64,000 nucleotides of DNA from Sphaerimonospora sp050942215 (GTDB lineage: Bacteria > Actinomycetota > Actinomycetes > Streptosporangiales > Streptosporangiaceae), in contig NZ_CP192056.1 in assembly GCF_050942215.1 (NCBI RefSeq), positions 6,386,001 to 6,450,000 of the forward strand, read 5' to 3'. How positions within the stretch are numbered: position 1 is the stretch's first letter; each line of letters opens with the position of its first letter. Positions 34,112 through 41,811 of the stretch are shown in pieces. The notes below the pieces were generated by a model that saw only the letters and a list, made by a program, of their open reading frames with translations, did not search any database and had not been told where the DNA came from. Both the position numbers and the translations under genes were made by a program.

Positions 34112-34229
34112 TCCCGCATACTACGCATGAGGGACATGATGACGACTGGCCTCGCCGATTCCGGGCAGGGCAGAATGGCGACGACATTCGATCACGCAAG
34201 ACATCGTCCCAGCAGCGGGAGCGTTCGAA

Positions 34230-35087
34230 GTGGATTTCGACGACCGGGCGCGGCTCGACGCCTCGCAGGTGGAGGACGTCGGTGGCGGATCCAGACGCGG
34301 CGGCCTGGCCCTCGGCGGCGGCGCCGCCGGCATCATCGTGCTCATCCTCGCCCTGATCTTCGGCGTCAATCCGGCCGAGATCCTCAGCGGCGAGGAAGGA
34401 CAGCCGGCCGGGCTGCAACCGGGCACCGACCTGAGCCTGCAGTGCAGAACCGGCGCGGACGCCGACCAGTCCGAGAAATGCCGGGTCGTCGGGGTGGTCA
34501 ACAGCATCCAGAAGTACTGGGAGGGCCAGATCTCCGACTACCGGACCGCCAAGACCACGCTGTTCTCCGGCGGCGTCGACACCGGCTGCGGTTACGCGGA
34601 CTCCTCGGTCGGCCCCTTCTACTGCCCGGCCGACAGGCACGTCTATCTCGACCTGTCCTTCTTCGACGAGCTGCACTCCCAGTTCGGCGCCGAGGGCGGC
34701 CCGTTCGCCCAGGCGTACGTGATCGGGCACGAGTACGGACACCACGTGCAGAACCTCCTCGGCACGATGGACCTGGCCGGCCGGGGTTCCGGCGCCGAGA
34801 GCGGCTCCGTACGGCTGGAGCTTCAGGCGGACTGCTACGCGGGCGTCTGGGCCGACAACGCCGTGAGCACCGGTCTCTACGCCCAGAGGTTCACCGACGC
34901 CGACATCCGGCAGGCGCTCGACGCGGCGGCCGCCGTGGGCGACGACCGCATCCAGAAGCGGGCACGCGGCCGGGTCGACCCGGAGGCGTTCACGCACGGC
35001 ACGTCGGCGCAGCGGATGAAGTGGTTCAAACGGGGCTACCAATCCGGCGACCCGTCCCGCTGCGACACCTTCTCCGGGAGCATCTGA
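34230..35087 (+). CDS. YpfJ-type neutral zinc metallopeptidase (zinc_ribbon/PF04228-like family)
   Basis: The 285-aa protein has a short cytoplasmic head, one membrane helix (AAGIIVLILALIFGV) and an exterior peptidase domain with HEYGHH (zinc ligands His167 and His171, catalytic Glu168). RRGGLALGGG before the helix and LELQADCYAGVWADN after HEYGHH match the family. Four or more Cys suggest disulfides. The GTG follows GGGAG. Its substrates are unknown. It is divergent from the mannosyltransferase, so it may act on the same exterior proteins (inference). Confidence 0.9.
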   Translation: MDFDDRARLDASQVEDVGGGSRRGGLALGGGAAGIIVLILALIFGVNPAEILSGEEGQPAGLQPGTDLSLQCRTGADADQSEKCRVVGVVNSIQKYWEGQISDYRTAKTTLFSGGVDTGCGYADSSVGPFYCPADRHVYLDLSFFDELHSQFGAEGGPFAQAYVIGHEYGHHVQNLLGTMDLAGRGSGAESGSVRLELQADCYAGVWADNAVSTGLYAQRFTDADIRQALDAAAAVGDDRIQKRARGRVDPEAFTHGTSAQRMKWFKRGYQSGDPSRCDTFSGSI

Positions 35088-35180
35088 CCCGGGCGGGAGC
35101 GCGGCCGTACGACCGGCTTCCCCATCACGGACGGCGAACTCCTCACCCGGCGGACGCCGTCCTCTCCTAAACTACATACC

Positions 35181-35477
35181 GTGATCTTTAAAATGATCGG
35201 TGAAGGCCGTCCCTATCCGGACCACGGCCTGTCGCACCGTGAGTGGGCGCGGATCCCGCCCCGCCAGATCCGGCTCGACATGCTGGTCACCACCAAGGCG
35301 GTGCTGGACCTCAACTCGCTGCTGGCCAAGGACTCGACGTTCTATGGAGACCTCTTCCCGCACGTCGTGCAGTGGCGGGGCGATCTCTACCTCGAGGACG
35401 GACTCCATCGCGCCCTGCGGGCGGCCCTCCACCAGCGCTCCGTGCTGCACGCGCGGATCCTCGAACTGGAGAACTGA
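35181..35477 (+). CDS. Conserved actinobacterial protein, ParB/sulfiredoxin-like
   Basis: This 98-aa protein is widespread in actinobacteria, often annotated as a VapB-family antitoxin, a label I would not rely on. The pattern DLYLEDGLHRALRAALHQRS and the final VLHARILEL look like the DGxHRxxAA core of the ParB/sulfiredoxin fold. The start is GTG with TAAACT 7 bases upstream, suggesting leaderless translation. It stands next to a tRNA-Ser gene without a toxin-like partner. Function unknown. Confidence 0.8.
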   Translation: MIFKMIGEGRPYPDHGLSHREWARIPPRQIRLDMLVTTKAVLDLNSLLAKDSTFYGDLFPHVVQWRGDLYLEDGLHRALRAALHQRSVLHARILELEN

Positions 35478-35559
35478 TCCGGCCCACGGCGGTCGGCCCC
35501 GGAGCGCTCGAAGCCGGAGCATCGGACCTCGAGTCGAGTGAAACCCCGAAGAAACGAGT

Positions 35560-35591
35560 GAAACCCCCGAACCCGTGGGTTCGAGGGTTTC
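35560..35591. terminator. Bidirectional hairpin
   Basis: GAAACCCCCGAACCC and GGGTTCGAGGGTTTC pair over 15 bp with one mismatch and a 2-base loop. It lies between the ParB-like gene and the convergent tRNA-Ser gene. Confidence 0.7.
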
Positions 35592-35616
35592 CGATGCCCT
35601 GGGACATCACACATGG

Positions 35617-35701
35617 CGGTGGAGGTGGGATTTGAACCCACGGTAGGTTGCCCTACACACGCTTTCGAGGCGTGCGCCCTCGGCCACTAGGCGACTCCAC
35701 C
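35617..35701 (-). tRNA. tRNA-Ser (anticodon CGA)
   Basis: On the minus strand the acceptor GGTGGAG pairs with CTCCACC. The anticodon arm CGCCTCGAAAGCG carries CGA for UCG codons. A class II variable arm (GTGTAGGGCAACCTAC) and the T-arm GGGTTCAAATCCC follow. CCA is not encoded. Confidence 0.96.
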
Positions 35702-35781
35702 GCGCAGCAGCTTACCGGACGAATGGCGATGTCCGCGCATCCGTTTTCCATTCATCTTCCGGCGCCCGCCCTCACGGCCGC

Positions 35782-36264
35782 TCAGCCGCGCCGGGCGGCG
35801 AAGAACTCCCCGAGCACGGCGGCGCACTCGCCGGCCAGCACGCCCATGACGACCTCGGGCCGGTGGTTGAGCCGGCGATCCCTGACGACGTCCCACAGCG
35901 AGCCCGCCGCGCCGCCCTTCTCGTCGGCCGCGCCGTACACCACGCGATCGACCCGGGCGAGCACGGCGGCGCCCGCGCACATCGTGCAGGGTTCGAGCGT
36001 CACCACGAGCGTGCAGCCGGTGAGCCGCCACTCTCCGGTCGCCAGCGCCGCCTCGCGCAGGGCGAGCATCTCGGCGTGAGCCGTGGGGTCGCCGCTTCTC
36101 TCACGGTCGTTGCCGGCGACGCACAGAATCTCGCCGCCCGGTCCCAGCACGACGGCGCCCACCGGCACCTCACCGCGCCGCCCGGCTCGTACGGCCTCGG
36201 CCAGCGCGAGCCGCATCGCCGGCTCGTAGCGTTCCGCCGGCCCCGCGTTCGGCCCCGCGTTCAC
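35782..36264 (-). CDS. tadA: tRNA-adenosine(34) deaminase
   Basis: TadA converts A34 to inosine in tRNA-Arg(ACG). The 160-aa protein has the cytidine-deaminase zinc site: HAE at 63-65 and PCTMC at 92-96, with Glu65 as proton shuttle. The start GTG overlaps the stop of the upstream gene (GTGA), so the two are coupled. It is downstream of two genes encoding a tadA-associated family. Confidence 0.95.
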   Translation of the reverse strand: MNAGPNAGPAERYEPAMRLALAEAVRAGRRGEVPVGAVVLGPGGEILCVAGNDRERSGDPTAHAEMLALREAALATGEWRLTGCTLVVTLEPCTMCAGAAVLARVDRVVYGAADEKGGAAGSLWDVVRDRRLNHRPEVVMGVLAGECAAVLGEFFAARRG

Positions 36265-36743
36265 CGCAGCCGGTCGAGCTCGTCGGCGAATCCGAGGCGT
36301 TCGGCGATGAGGGACAGGATGTCCGCGGGGAGGACGCCCTCCTCCATGCTGAGCTCCAGCAGTTCCTCGGCGCTCAGCGAGAAGTCGGTGAGCAGCTCGA
36401 GGTCGCCCACCGGGCGGATGCCGAGGTCGGGCGCGTCCGCGTCGACGGCGACCCCGGCGAGCTCACCGAGAAGTTCGCCGAGGGGGTCGCCCATCGCGGC
36501 GTGAGCGTCGGAGATGAACACACGGGGGTCCAAGGCGTCCTCATAGCGGACGATCGCGAACCACTCGTCCTCTACTTCGACGCACAGCAGGATCAGCTCG
36601 TCGCCGCTGAGCCTGAGTGTCTCCTGTGCCGCGTCGCCCAGGTCGTCGGCGATCTCGACCTCGCCGAGGTCGACCTCGACGCCGGTCCAGTGACCGCCCA
36701 TCCTGGCGAAGGCCGCGGAGAAGAGGTTGGATCTCGAGGGCAT
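36261..36743 (-). CDS. tRNA adenosine deaminase-associated protein
   Basis: The 160-aa protein belongs to the actinobacterial family found immediately upstream of tadA. It is acidic, with WTGVEVDLGEVEIADDLGDA, EDEWFAIVRYEDALDPRVFI and a C-terminal helical part (PADILSLIAERLGFADELD). Its function is not known; the 4-bp overlap with tadA suggests the two are made together. A second, related gene lies just upstream. Confidence 0.9.
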   Translation of the reverse strand: MPSRSNLFSAAFARMGGHWTGVEVDLGEVEIADDLGDAAQETLRLSGDELILLCVEVEDEWFAIVRYEDALDPRVFISDAHAAMGDPLGELLGELAGVAVDADAPDLGIRPVGDLELLTDFSLSAEELLELSMEEGVLPADILSLIAERLGFADELDRLR

Positions 36744-36758
36744 TGCCGTCTCCCGAGG

Positions 36759-37256
36759 TCAGCCGACGGCGGCGTCGACGGCGCGTTCGAACGGGTGGGA
36801 GAATCCGAGCCGTGCGGCGATGCTGGACAGCACCTCGTCCGGCAGCAGATCGAGGTCGCCGGACAGCGCCCCCAGCTCCATTTCGTCGAGCCCGAGGTCG
36901 GCGAAGATGGACAGATCTCCCGCCGGGTACACGCCGTCGAGATCCTCCTCGTCGGCCTCCGGCACGGGTACGTCGAGGTATTCGAGGACCTGGCGCGCGA
37001 GTGACCAATCCCACGCCGCCGTGATGTCCGAGAGGAAGACGCTCACCCGTTCACCGAAAACCCGTAACACCACAAAGAAGTCATCCCCTACCGCGACCAT
37101 GCCAATCGTGGTGCCCATGCTCGGCGTCTGGCGGAGGGCTTGGACGAGTCCGCGCAGGTCGGAGGTGAGCGCCACCGGAAGCATCTCGGCCTCCCAATGG
37201 TCATCCTCGCGGTAGACCACGATGGCGAAGTCAAGCGCGTCTTCGTCGTCTGTCAT
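36759..37256 (-). CDS. tRNA adenosine deaminase-associated protein, paralogue
   Basis: This 165-aa protein is a paralogue of the next gene. Both have a hydrophobic WFAIV-like strand (here DFFVVLRVFGERVSVFLSD), an acidic linker and a similar C-terminus (LPDEVLSSIAARLGFSHPFE). ATG at 37256 is chosen because GGTGGAG is six bases upstream; the ATG two codons earlier abuts that site. Two tandem copies suggest a heterodimer or functional split; sequence alone cannot say which. Confidence 0.88.
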   Translation of the reverse strand: MTDDEDALDFAIVVYREDDHWEAEMLPVALTSDLRGLVQALRQTPSMGTTIGMVAVGDDFFVVLRVFGERVSVFLSDITAAWDWSLARQVLEYLDVPVPEADEEDLDGVYPAGDLSIFADLGLDEMELGALSGDLDLLPDEVLSSIAARLGFSHPFERAVDAAVG

Positions 37257-37397
37257 CGTCATCTCCACCGGCACCGTCCTCACATCACGCAATCGTCGCA
37301 GACTCGACGTTCCGCCGCCCGCCGGTCACCCCAAATTGTGATCAAAAGAGTCAGGCGACGTCGAGGATCGGTCCAGGACACGGTAACTTTTCCTGCT

Positions 37398-38036
37398 ATG
37401 GAGACCCTTGTCGTCGATCATCCGCTCGTCGCACACAAGCTGACCACTCTCCGTGACGTGCGGACCGACTCGCCGACGTTCCGCCGGCTCGCCGACGAAC
37501 TGGTCACGCTCCTCGCCTATGAGGCCACCCGTGACGTCCGCGTGACCGACGTCACCGTGGAAACCCCGCTCACCACCGCCCACGGTGTGCGACTGGCCCG
37601 TCCGGCGCCGCTCGTCGTGCCGATCCTGCGCGCCGGGCTCGGCATGCTCGACGGCATGACCCGCATCCTGCCCACGGCCGAGGTCGGCTTCCTGGGCATG
37701 ATCCGCGACGAGTCCACGTTGAAGGCCCAGACCTACGCCACCCGGCTGCCGGAGGATCTGTCCGGACGCCAGTGCTACGTGCTCGATCCGATGCTGGCCA
37801 CCGGCGGCACACTGGCCGCGGCGGTCCGGTTCCTGTTCGACCGCGGAGCGCAGGACGTCACCGCCATCTGCCTCCTGGCCGCGCCCGAGGGGATCGCGCA
37901 CATGGACGAGGCCTTCCGGGACTCTGGAAAACCGATCCGCGTGGTGACCGCCGCTCTCGACGAGCGGCTCAACGAGCAGGGCTACATCGTGCCCGGGCTC
38001 GGCGACGCCGGAGACCGCCTCTACGGCGTGGTCTGA
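37398..38036 (+). CDS. upp: Uracil phosphoribosyltransferase
   Basis: This salvage enzyme makes UMP from uracil and PRPP. The 212-aa protein has the PRPP loop DPMLATGGTLAAA and the uracil-binding C-terminus YIVPGLGDAGDRLYG. LRAGLGMLDGMTRILP and RDESTLKAQTYATRLP are also typical. It is divergent from the tadA-associated genes. TAACTT lies 8 bases before the ATG and no Shine-Dalgarno is visible, so translation may be leaderless. Confidence 0.96.
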   Translation: METLVVDHPLVAHKLTTLRDVRTDSPTFRRLADELVTLLAYEATRDVRVTDVTVETPLTTAHGVRLARPAPLVVPILRAGLGMLDGMTRILPTAEVGFLGMIRDESTLKAQTYATRLPEDLSGRQCYVLDPMLATGGTLAAAVRFLFDRGAQDVTAICLLAAPEGIAHMDEAFRDSGKPIRVVTAALDERLNEQGYIVPGLGDAGDRLYGVV

Positions 38037-38323
38037 CCCGTACGGCCGATCGAGTCGCTCCGATCCGATCTCATGTCAGGGTGGCGAAGAACCGAGCCAT
38101 CGAGTCGGCCGCGTCGACCATCGGGGTCCGATTCGGGGTGCCGTCTTGATCGGTACGGCTCGACCGGCGGAGGTTTGATCGAGGTCATCTGACCGGCTTG
38201 GTCCGATCTACCCCGGTAGCCATATTCCCCTGTCGTCTCGGCGACGACTCTCTGGTCGTGAATCCCCCGGTCACACCATCCGCAACTCGGTTACACTACG
38301 CGCTTATATGGGTACGTAGAGTT
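38037..38323. other. Intergenic region downstream of upp
   Basis: About 290 bp with no convincing gene or RNA. A possible minus-10 (TTATAT near 38303) precedes a candidate small reading frame that starts at 38324. No terminator hairpin stands out. Confidence 0.35.
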
Positions 38324-38500
38324 ATGAAGACGTCTCTTCGTTTCCACGTGCCGTACGCCTGCCGGGTGTGTGTGTCGTGGTCGGCGGGGGTGCGGCGGAC
38401 GGGGACGACGGCAGCGGTTGGTCATGGCTCGATGTTCGGCGGCTTCAACCGCTTTACCGAACCGGGCGGCTGGGTAATGTATAGGTCATGGGAGTGGTGA
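38324..38500 (+). CDS. Candidate small protein, unrecognised
   Basis: A 58-codon frame (MKTSLRFHVPYACRVCV at the start, ending MYRSWEW) has mostly G/C third positions and an AT-rich promoter-like stretch before it. It carries a CRVC pair and many Arg and Gly. It overlaps the start of the next small gene by 13 bases. No Shine-Dalgarno is visible. It could be a leader peptide or noise. Confidence 0.35.
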   Translation: MKTSLRFHVPYACRVCVSWSAGVRRTGTTAAVGHGSMFGGFNRFTEPGGWVMYRSWEW

Positions 38501-38664
38501 CGGCGGTGCAAGCCAAGAAGGTCCTCAAGTGGGGGGCCATCGTCCTGGTGGCTTTCTACCTGTTGACAAGGCCGACTGATGCGGCCCGGACGGTCCACGG
38601 AGCGCTCAACGGCATGGTCAACGCGGCCAACTCGATGGCTCAGTTCTTCGCCACCCTGACATGA
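38488..38664 (+). CDS. Small single-pass membrane protein
   Basis: This 58-aa protein has one hydrophobic helix (GAIVLVAFYLLTRPTD) near the N-terminus and an amphipathic C-terminal helix (VHGALNGMVNAANSMAQFF). Its stop overlaps the next start (ATGA), so it is coupled to the PH-domain gene. TAATGT lies 7 bases before the ATG, suggesting a leaderless message. I recall similar small genes ahead of PH-domain proteins in other actinomycetes. Function unknown. Confidence 0.8.
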   Translation: MGVVTAVQAKKVLKWGAIVLVAFYLLTRPTDAARTVHGALNGMVNAANSMAQFFATLT

Positions 38665-39191
38665 GACTCGTGACCCACGGGGACTCCGCCCCGTCGTCGG
38701 TCAACCGTTACCTCCTCCCCCACGAACACCAGGTCATCATGGTCAGGCGTCATCCTGCCGTGCTGCTCAGACCGGTCGCCGAGATCTTCGGTGGGCTGAT
38801 CCTCGCGGGTCTGCTCAGCAAGTGGCTGGGCGACAGCGGTGCGGGCCAGGCCCTCGTCCTGGTCTGGTGGGCCTGGCTGCTGCTCCTCATCCGGTTCGTG
38901 TGGAAGGTCGCCGAGTGGTCGGTCGACTACTTCGTCGTGACCTCCTCCCGCATGCTCCTCACCACCGGTCTAATCACGCGCAAGGTCGCGATGATGCCCC
39001 TGAGCAAGGTCACCGACATGAGCTTCCAGCGCTCGCTCCTCGGCCGCATGCTCGGCTACGGCGAGTTCGTCATGGAGTCGGCCGGCCAGGATCAGGCGCT
39101 GCGTACCGTTACCTACATCCCCTACCCCGAGACCTTGTACCTCGAGGTCTGTCAGATGATCTTCCCCGGCAAGGACTCGGACGACGACTGA
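38661..39191 (+). CDS. Membrane protein with bacterial PH domain (YdbS/bPH2-like)
   Basis: The 176-aa protein has two membrane helices (IFGGLILAGLLSKWLG; ALVLVWWAWLLLLIRFVW) followed by a bacterial PH domain: DYFVVTSSRMLLTTGLITRK, MPLSKVTDMSFQRSLLGR, LGYGEFVMESAGQDQALR. It is translationally coupled to the preceding 58-aa membrane protein. The family probably forms membrane-bound oligomers and its role is not settled. Confidence 0.9.
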   Translation: MRLVTHGDSAPSSVNRYLLPHEHQVIMVRRHPAVLLRPVAEIFGGLILAGLLSKWLGDSGAGQALVLVWWAWLLLLIRFVWKVAEWSVDYFVVTSSRMLLTTGLITRKVAMMPLSKVTDMSFQRSLLGRMLGYGEFVMESAGQDQALRTVTYIPYPETLYLEVCQMIFPGKDSDDD

Positions 39192-39327
39192 TCCCCGTCG
39201 CGTCCATCCACTCACATCGACCGTGATCGAACCTTCACCTGGCGATTCTTGGTTGAGGGTTACACGATTCGGCGGCTTCATGCCATTATGGCCCCATCAT
39301 TGACCATCCCCCGCCCTGAGAGATCAG

Positions 39328-40659
39328 ATGCCGAGTCAGGGAACCATTGGTGACCGCGTCCGCGGATTGCGGTTGAGCAGGCGAATGTCCCAGGCCCAAT
39401 TGGCCGGGCCCGACCTGTCGGACAGCTACGTCTCCCTCATCGAGTCCGGAAAGCGGACGCCCACTCCAGTCGTTGCGCGACTCCTCGCCGAGCGGCTCGG
39501 TTGCACCACTGAGTTCCTGCTCCACGGCATCGAGCCACGGCAGCGCATAGACACAGAGCTCGGCCTCCGACATGCCGAGCTCGAGCTTTATCACGGCGAC
39601 CCCGCCACCGCCGCCGATCGCTTCGGCGACATCGTGAAGGCGGCGGGAGAGGACAACGCCGTGCTCGCCGCGCACGCACGCGTCGGTGTGGCCCGCGCAC
39701 TCGAGGCGCAGGGAGACATCGGGCCTGCGGTCGAGGCATACGAACGGCTCCGCCGGGAGGCGGCGGCGCATCCCGAGCGCCTCGCCGACCTTCCCCTGGT
39801 GGTCTCGCTGTGCCGGTGCTACCAGCGGGCCGGCGACCGGCTGCGTGCCCAGGATCTGGGCGTCCACGCCCTCGACCAGGCCGACCGGCTCGGCATCACC
39901 GAGGGCGATCTCGCCGTGGAGTTGGCCCTCGCCCTGGTCGAGACCGAGACCGGCCTGCCGTACGTCGAGCGCGTGCTCGCGGCGACAGGGGTGCCCGAGA
40001 CGGCCGTCGATCAGTCCTCCGAGGTGCTCGCCCTCTGGCAGGCCAGTGTGGCCGCCGCCGAGGGAGAGGACTCCGCGCTGGCCGTCCGCCTCGCGGAGGA
40101 CGCCCTGTCGGCGGGGCGGACCGCCCGGATCGCGGTGCGCCGTGCGCGGATCGCCATGCACTGGGCGCGGATCACCGCCGACGTGGAAGACGCCGATTTG
40201 GACCGAGCCAACAACCTCGCGGCGTCGGCGGCCGATGTTTTCTCCGCGTTTCCCGGCGAACGGGCCGAGCACGCGCGCAGCCTCGTCGTGCTGAGTCATG
40301 TGCGCCTTCGCGGTGGCGACACGGAATCCGCAGTGAATCTCGCCGAACAGGCACTGGATCTGCTGGTCTCCATCCGTGGGACGACTGCCGCCACCGCGCA
40401 TCTCGTGCTCGCCGAAGTCGCGTTGTCACGCTCCCACGACGCGGCTCCGGCACTGCGACGTGCCAGGGAGCTGCTCGACGGCGACGCGACCGCCCCCAGC
40501 AGGGAGACCGCGCAGGCCTGGCGCAGGCTCGGCGACCTGTGGGGACAGGCCGGTGACGTCGACCAGCAGGCCGGGGCATATCGTAGGGCCCTGGAAGCCG
40601 TGGGAATTCGTGTCCACATACCGGGCTCCACCACCTCTTCGGCGATGCTGATCGGATGA
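39328..40659 (+). CDS. XRE-type regulator with TPR domain
   Basis: The 443-aa protein has an N-terminal Cro/C1 helix-turn-helix (IGDRVRGLRLSRRMSQAQLA, then DSYVSLIESGKRTPTP) and six or more tetratricopeptide-like repeats over about 350 residues. This architecture is typical of actinobacterial pleiotropic regulators; several act as peptide-sensing or sporulation-related factors. The gene is not in an operon, and the effector is unknown. Confidence 0.9.
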   Translation: MPSQGTIGDRVRGLRLSRRMSQAQLAGPDLSDSYVSLIESGKRTPTPVVARLLAERLGCTTEFLLHGIEPRQRIDTELGLRHAELELYHGDPATAADRFGDIVKAAGEDNAVLAAHARVGVARALEAQGDIGPAVEAYERLRREAAAHPERLADLPLVVSLCRCYQRAGDRLRAQDLGVHALDQADRLGITEGDLAVELALALVETETGLPYVERVLAATGVPETAVDQSSEVLALWQASVAAAEGEDSALAVRLAEDALSAGRTARIAVRRARIAMHWARITADVEDADLDRANNLAASAADVFSAFPGERAEHARSLVVLSHVRLRGGDTESAVNLAEQALDLLVSIRGTTAATAHLVLAEVALSRSHDAAPALRRARELLDGDATAPSRETAQAWRRLGDLWGQAGDVDQQAGAYRRALEAVGIRVHIPGSTTSSAMLIG

Positions 40660-40712
40660 GCCTCCCGGGGGCCCCGGCGTTGGTCTGGAGGCTCTGGAAT
40701 AATTAGGGTAGA

Positions 40713-40739
40713 CCGGTCATTCCATCATGGGATGACCGG
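40713..40739. promoter_or_regulatory. 27-bp near-perfect palindrome, GntR operator candidate
   Basis: CCGGTCATTCCAT, a central C, then ATGGGATGACCGG match at 12 of 13 positions. The site is 20 bp before the GntR start and just after AATAATTAGGGT, a likely minus-10 region. Binding there would block transcription, so autorepression is likely. Confidence 0.75.
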
Positions 40740-40758
40740 CACCCGAAGGAGGCTGAGT

Positions 40759-41454
40759 GTGAGTCTGCGGACGGCGCAGCGGGCGTCTCTCGTGGACCAG
40801 GTGATCGACCAGCTCAAGGAGCAGATCACCTCTGGTTCATGGCGGATGCATGCCAAGATCCCCACTGAGACGGTTCTCGCCGAGCAGCTCGGGGTCGGCC
40901 GCAACACCGTGCGCGAGGCGGTGCGGGCGCTGACCCATGCGGGGCTGCTGGAGTGCCGCCAGGGGGACGGAACCTACGTCCGGGCGACGAGCGAGCTGTC
41001 AGGCGCGATGGCTCGGCGGCTGCAAGCCGCCGAGCAGTTGGAGATCCTCGAGGTTCGGCGCGCGCTCGAAGTCGAGGCGGCGCGTCTCGCCGCCACCCGG
41101 CGCACCGACGAGGACGTGACCGCCATCGAGATCGCCCTGGGTGAGCGGGAGAAGGCCTGGGCGAACGGCGACCCCGAGAAGTTCGTCGAGGCGGATCTGG
41201 CGTTCCACGTGGCAGTCGTGGAGGCGACGCACAACAACGTCCTGATCGATCTTTACACCGACTTCTCGGCCGCACTTCGCGCGAGCATCGCGGCCGCGGG
41301 CGGTTCGCTGGAGCAGAACTACATCCCCCACGACTCCATCGTGCGGGCCATCGCCGCCGGGGATGCCGCAGCAGCGGAACGGGCCGGCCACGCGTGCATG
41401 GAGCACATCCTGATCGCGCTGACCGACACGCAGAGCCTGACCGCCTCCGCCTGA
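40759..41454 (+). CDS. GntR-family regulator, FadR/FCD subfamily
   Basis: The 231-aa protein has a GntR winged helix (SWRMHAKIPTETVLAEQLGV, then GRNTVREAVRALTHAGLLE) and an all-helical FCD ligand domain. The FCD part includes DLAFHVAVVEATHNNVLIDL, with Asp and His that in this fold hold a metal. GTG at 40759 follows AAGGAGG by six bases. A 27-bp palindrome in its promoter suggests autorepression. FCD ligands are usually organic or fatty acids; this one is unknown. Confidence 0.93.
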   Translation: MSLRTAQRASLVDQVIDQLKEQITSGSWRMHAKIPTETVLAEQLGVGRNTVREAVRALTHAGLLECRQGDGTYVRATSELSGAMARRLQAAEQLEILEVRRALEVEAARLAATRRTDEDVTAIEIALGEREKAWANGDPEKFVEADLAFHVAVVEATHNNVLIDLYTDFSAALRASIAAAGGSLEQNYIPHDSIVRAIAAGDAAAAERAGHACMEHILIALTDTQSLTASA

Positions 41455-41564
41455 ACCTCCCGATCCCCATCCGAACGACCGTCTCGCAGGCGCGGAACCC
41501 CAGAGAGGCCGGTCAGTCACTGCTGAGACCGGTCGCTGCGCCGGGAGGAAGCTCCGGTCCGCTG

Positions 41565-41589
41565 CGAAGCCCGCTGGTGCGGGCTTTCG
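41565..41589 (+). terminator. Terminator after the GntR gene
   Basis: CGAAGCCCGC and GCGGGCTTTCG form a stem with a 4-5 base loop, with TTTCG on the 3' side. The rest of 41455-41811 shows no gene or repeat. Confidence 0.7.
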
Positions 41590-41811
41590 CATGCGGTCCT
41601 CGCTCCCTCCCACTCCGCTCCCTCGATTCCGGCCCTGAGCCGACCGCGAAACTCACGGGCGCCGTCCGGGCGACCGGCAGCCATCTGGCGTGTTGAAAAA
41701 GTGCTGCCCGTCGCGATCAAGGCCCAGACGGATGCCTCGCAAGGCGGAGGAGAGCCCACAGCGGGAGCCATGGGTGAAGACGAGAACGCGGTGAGGCGCC
41801 GTCCGGGCGGC

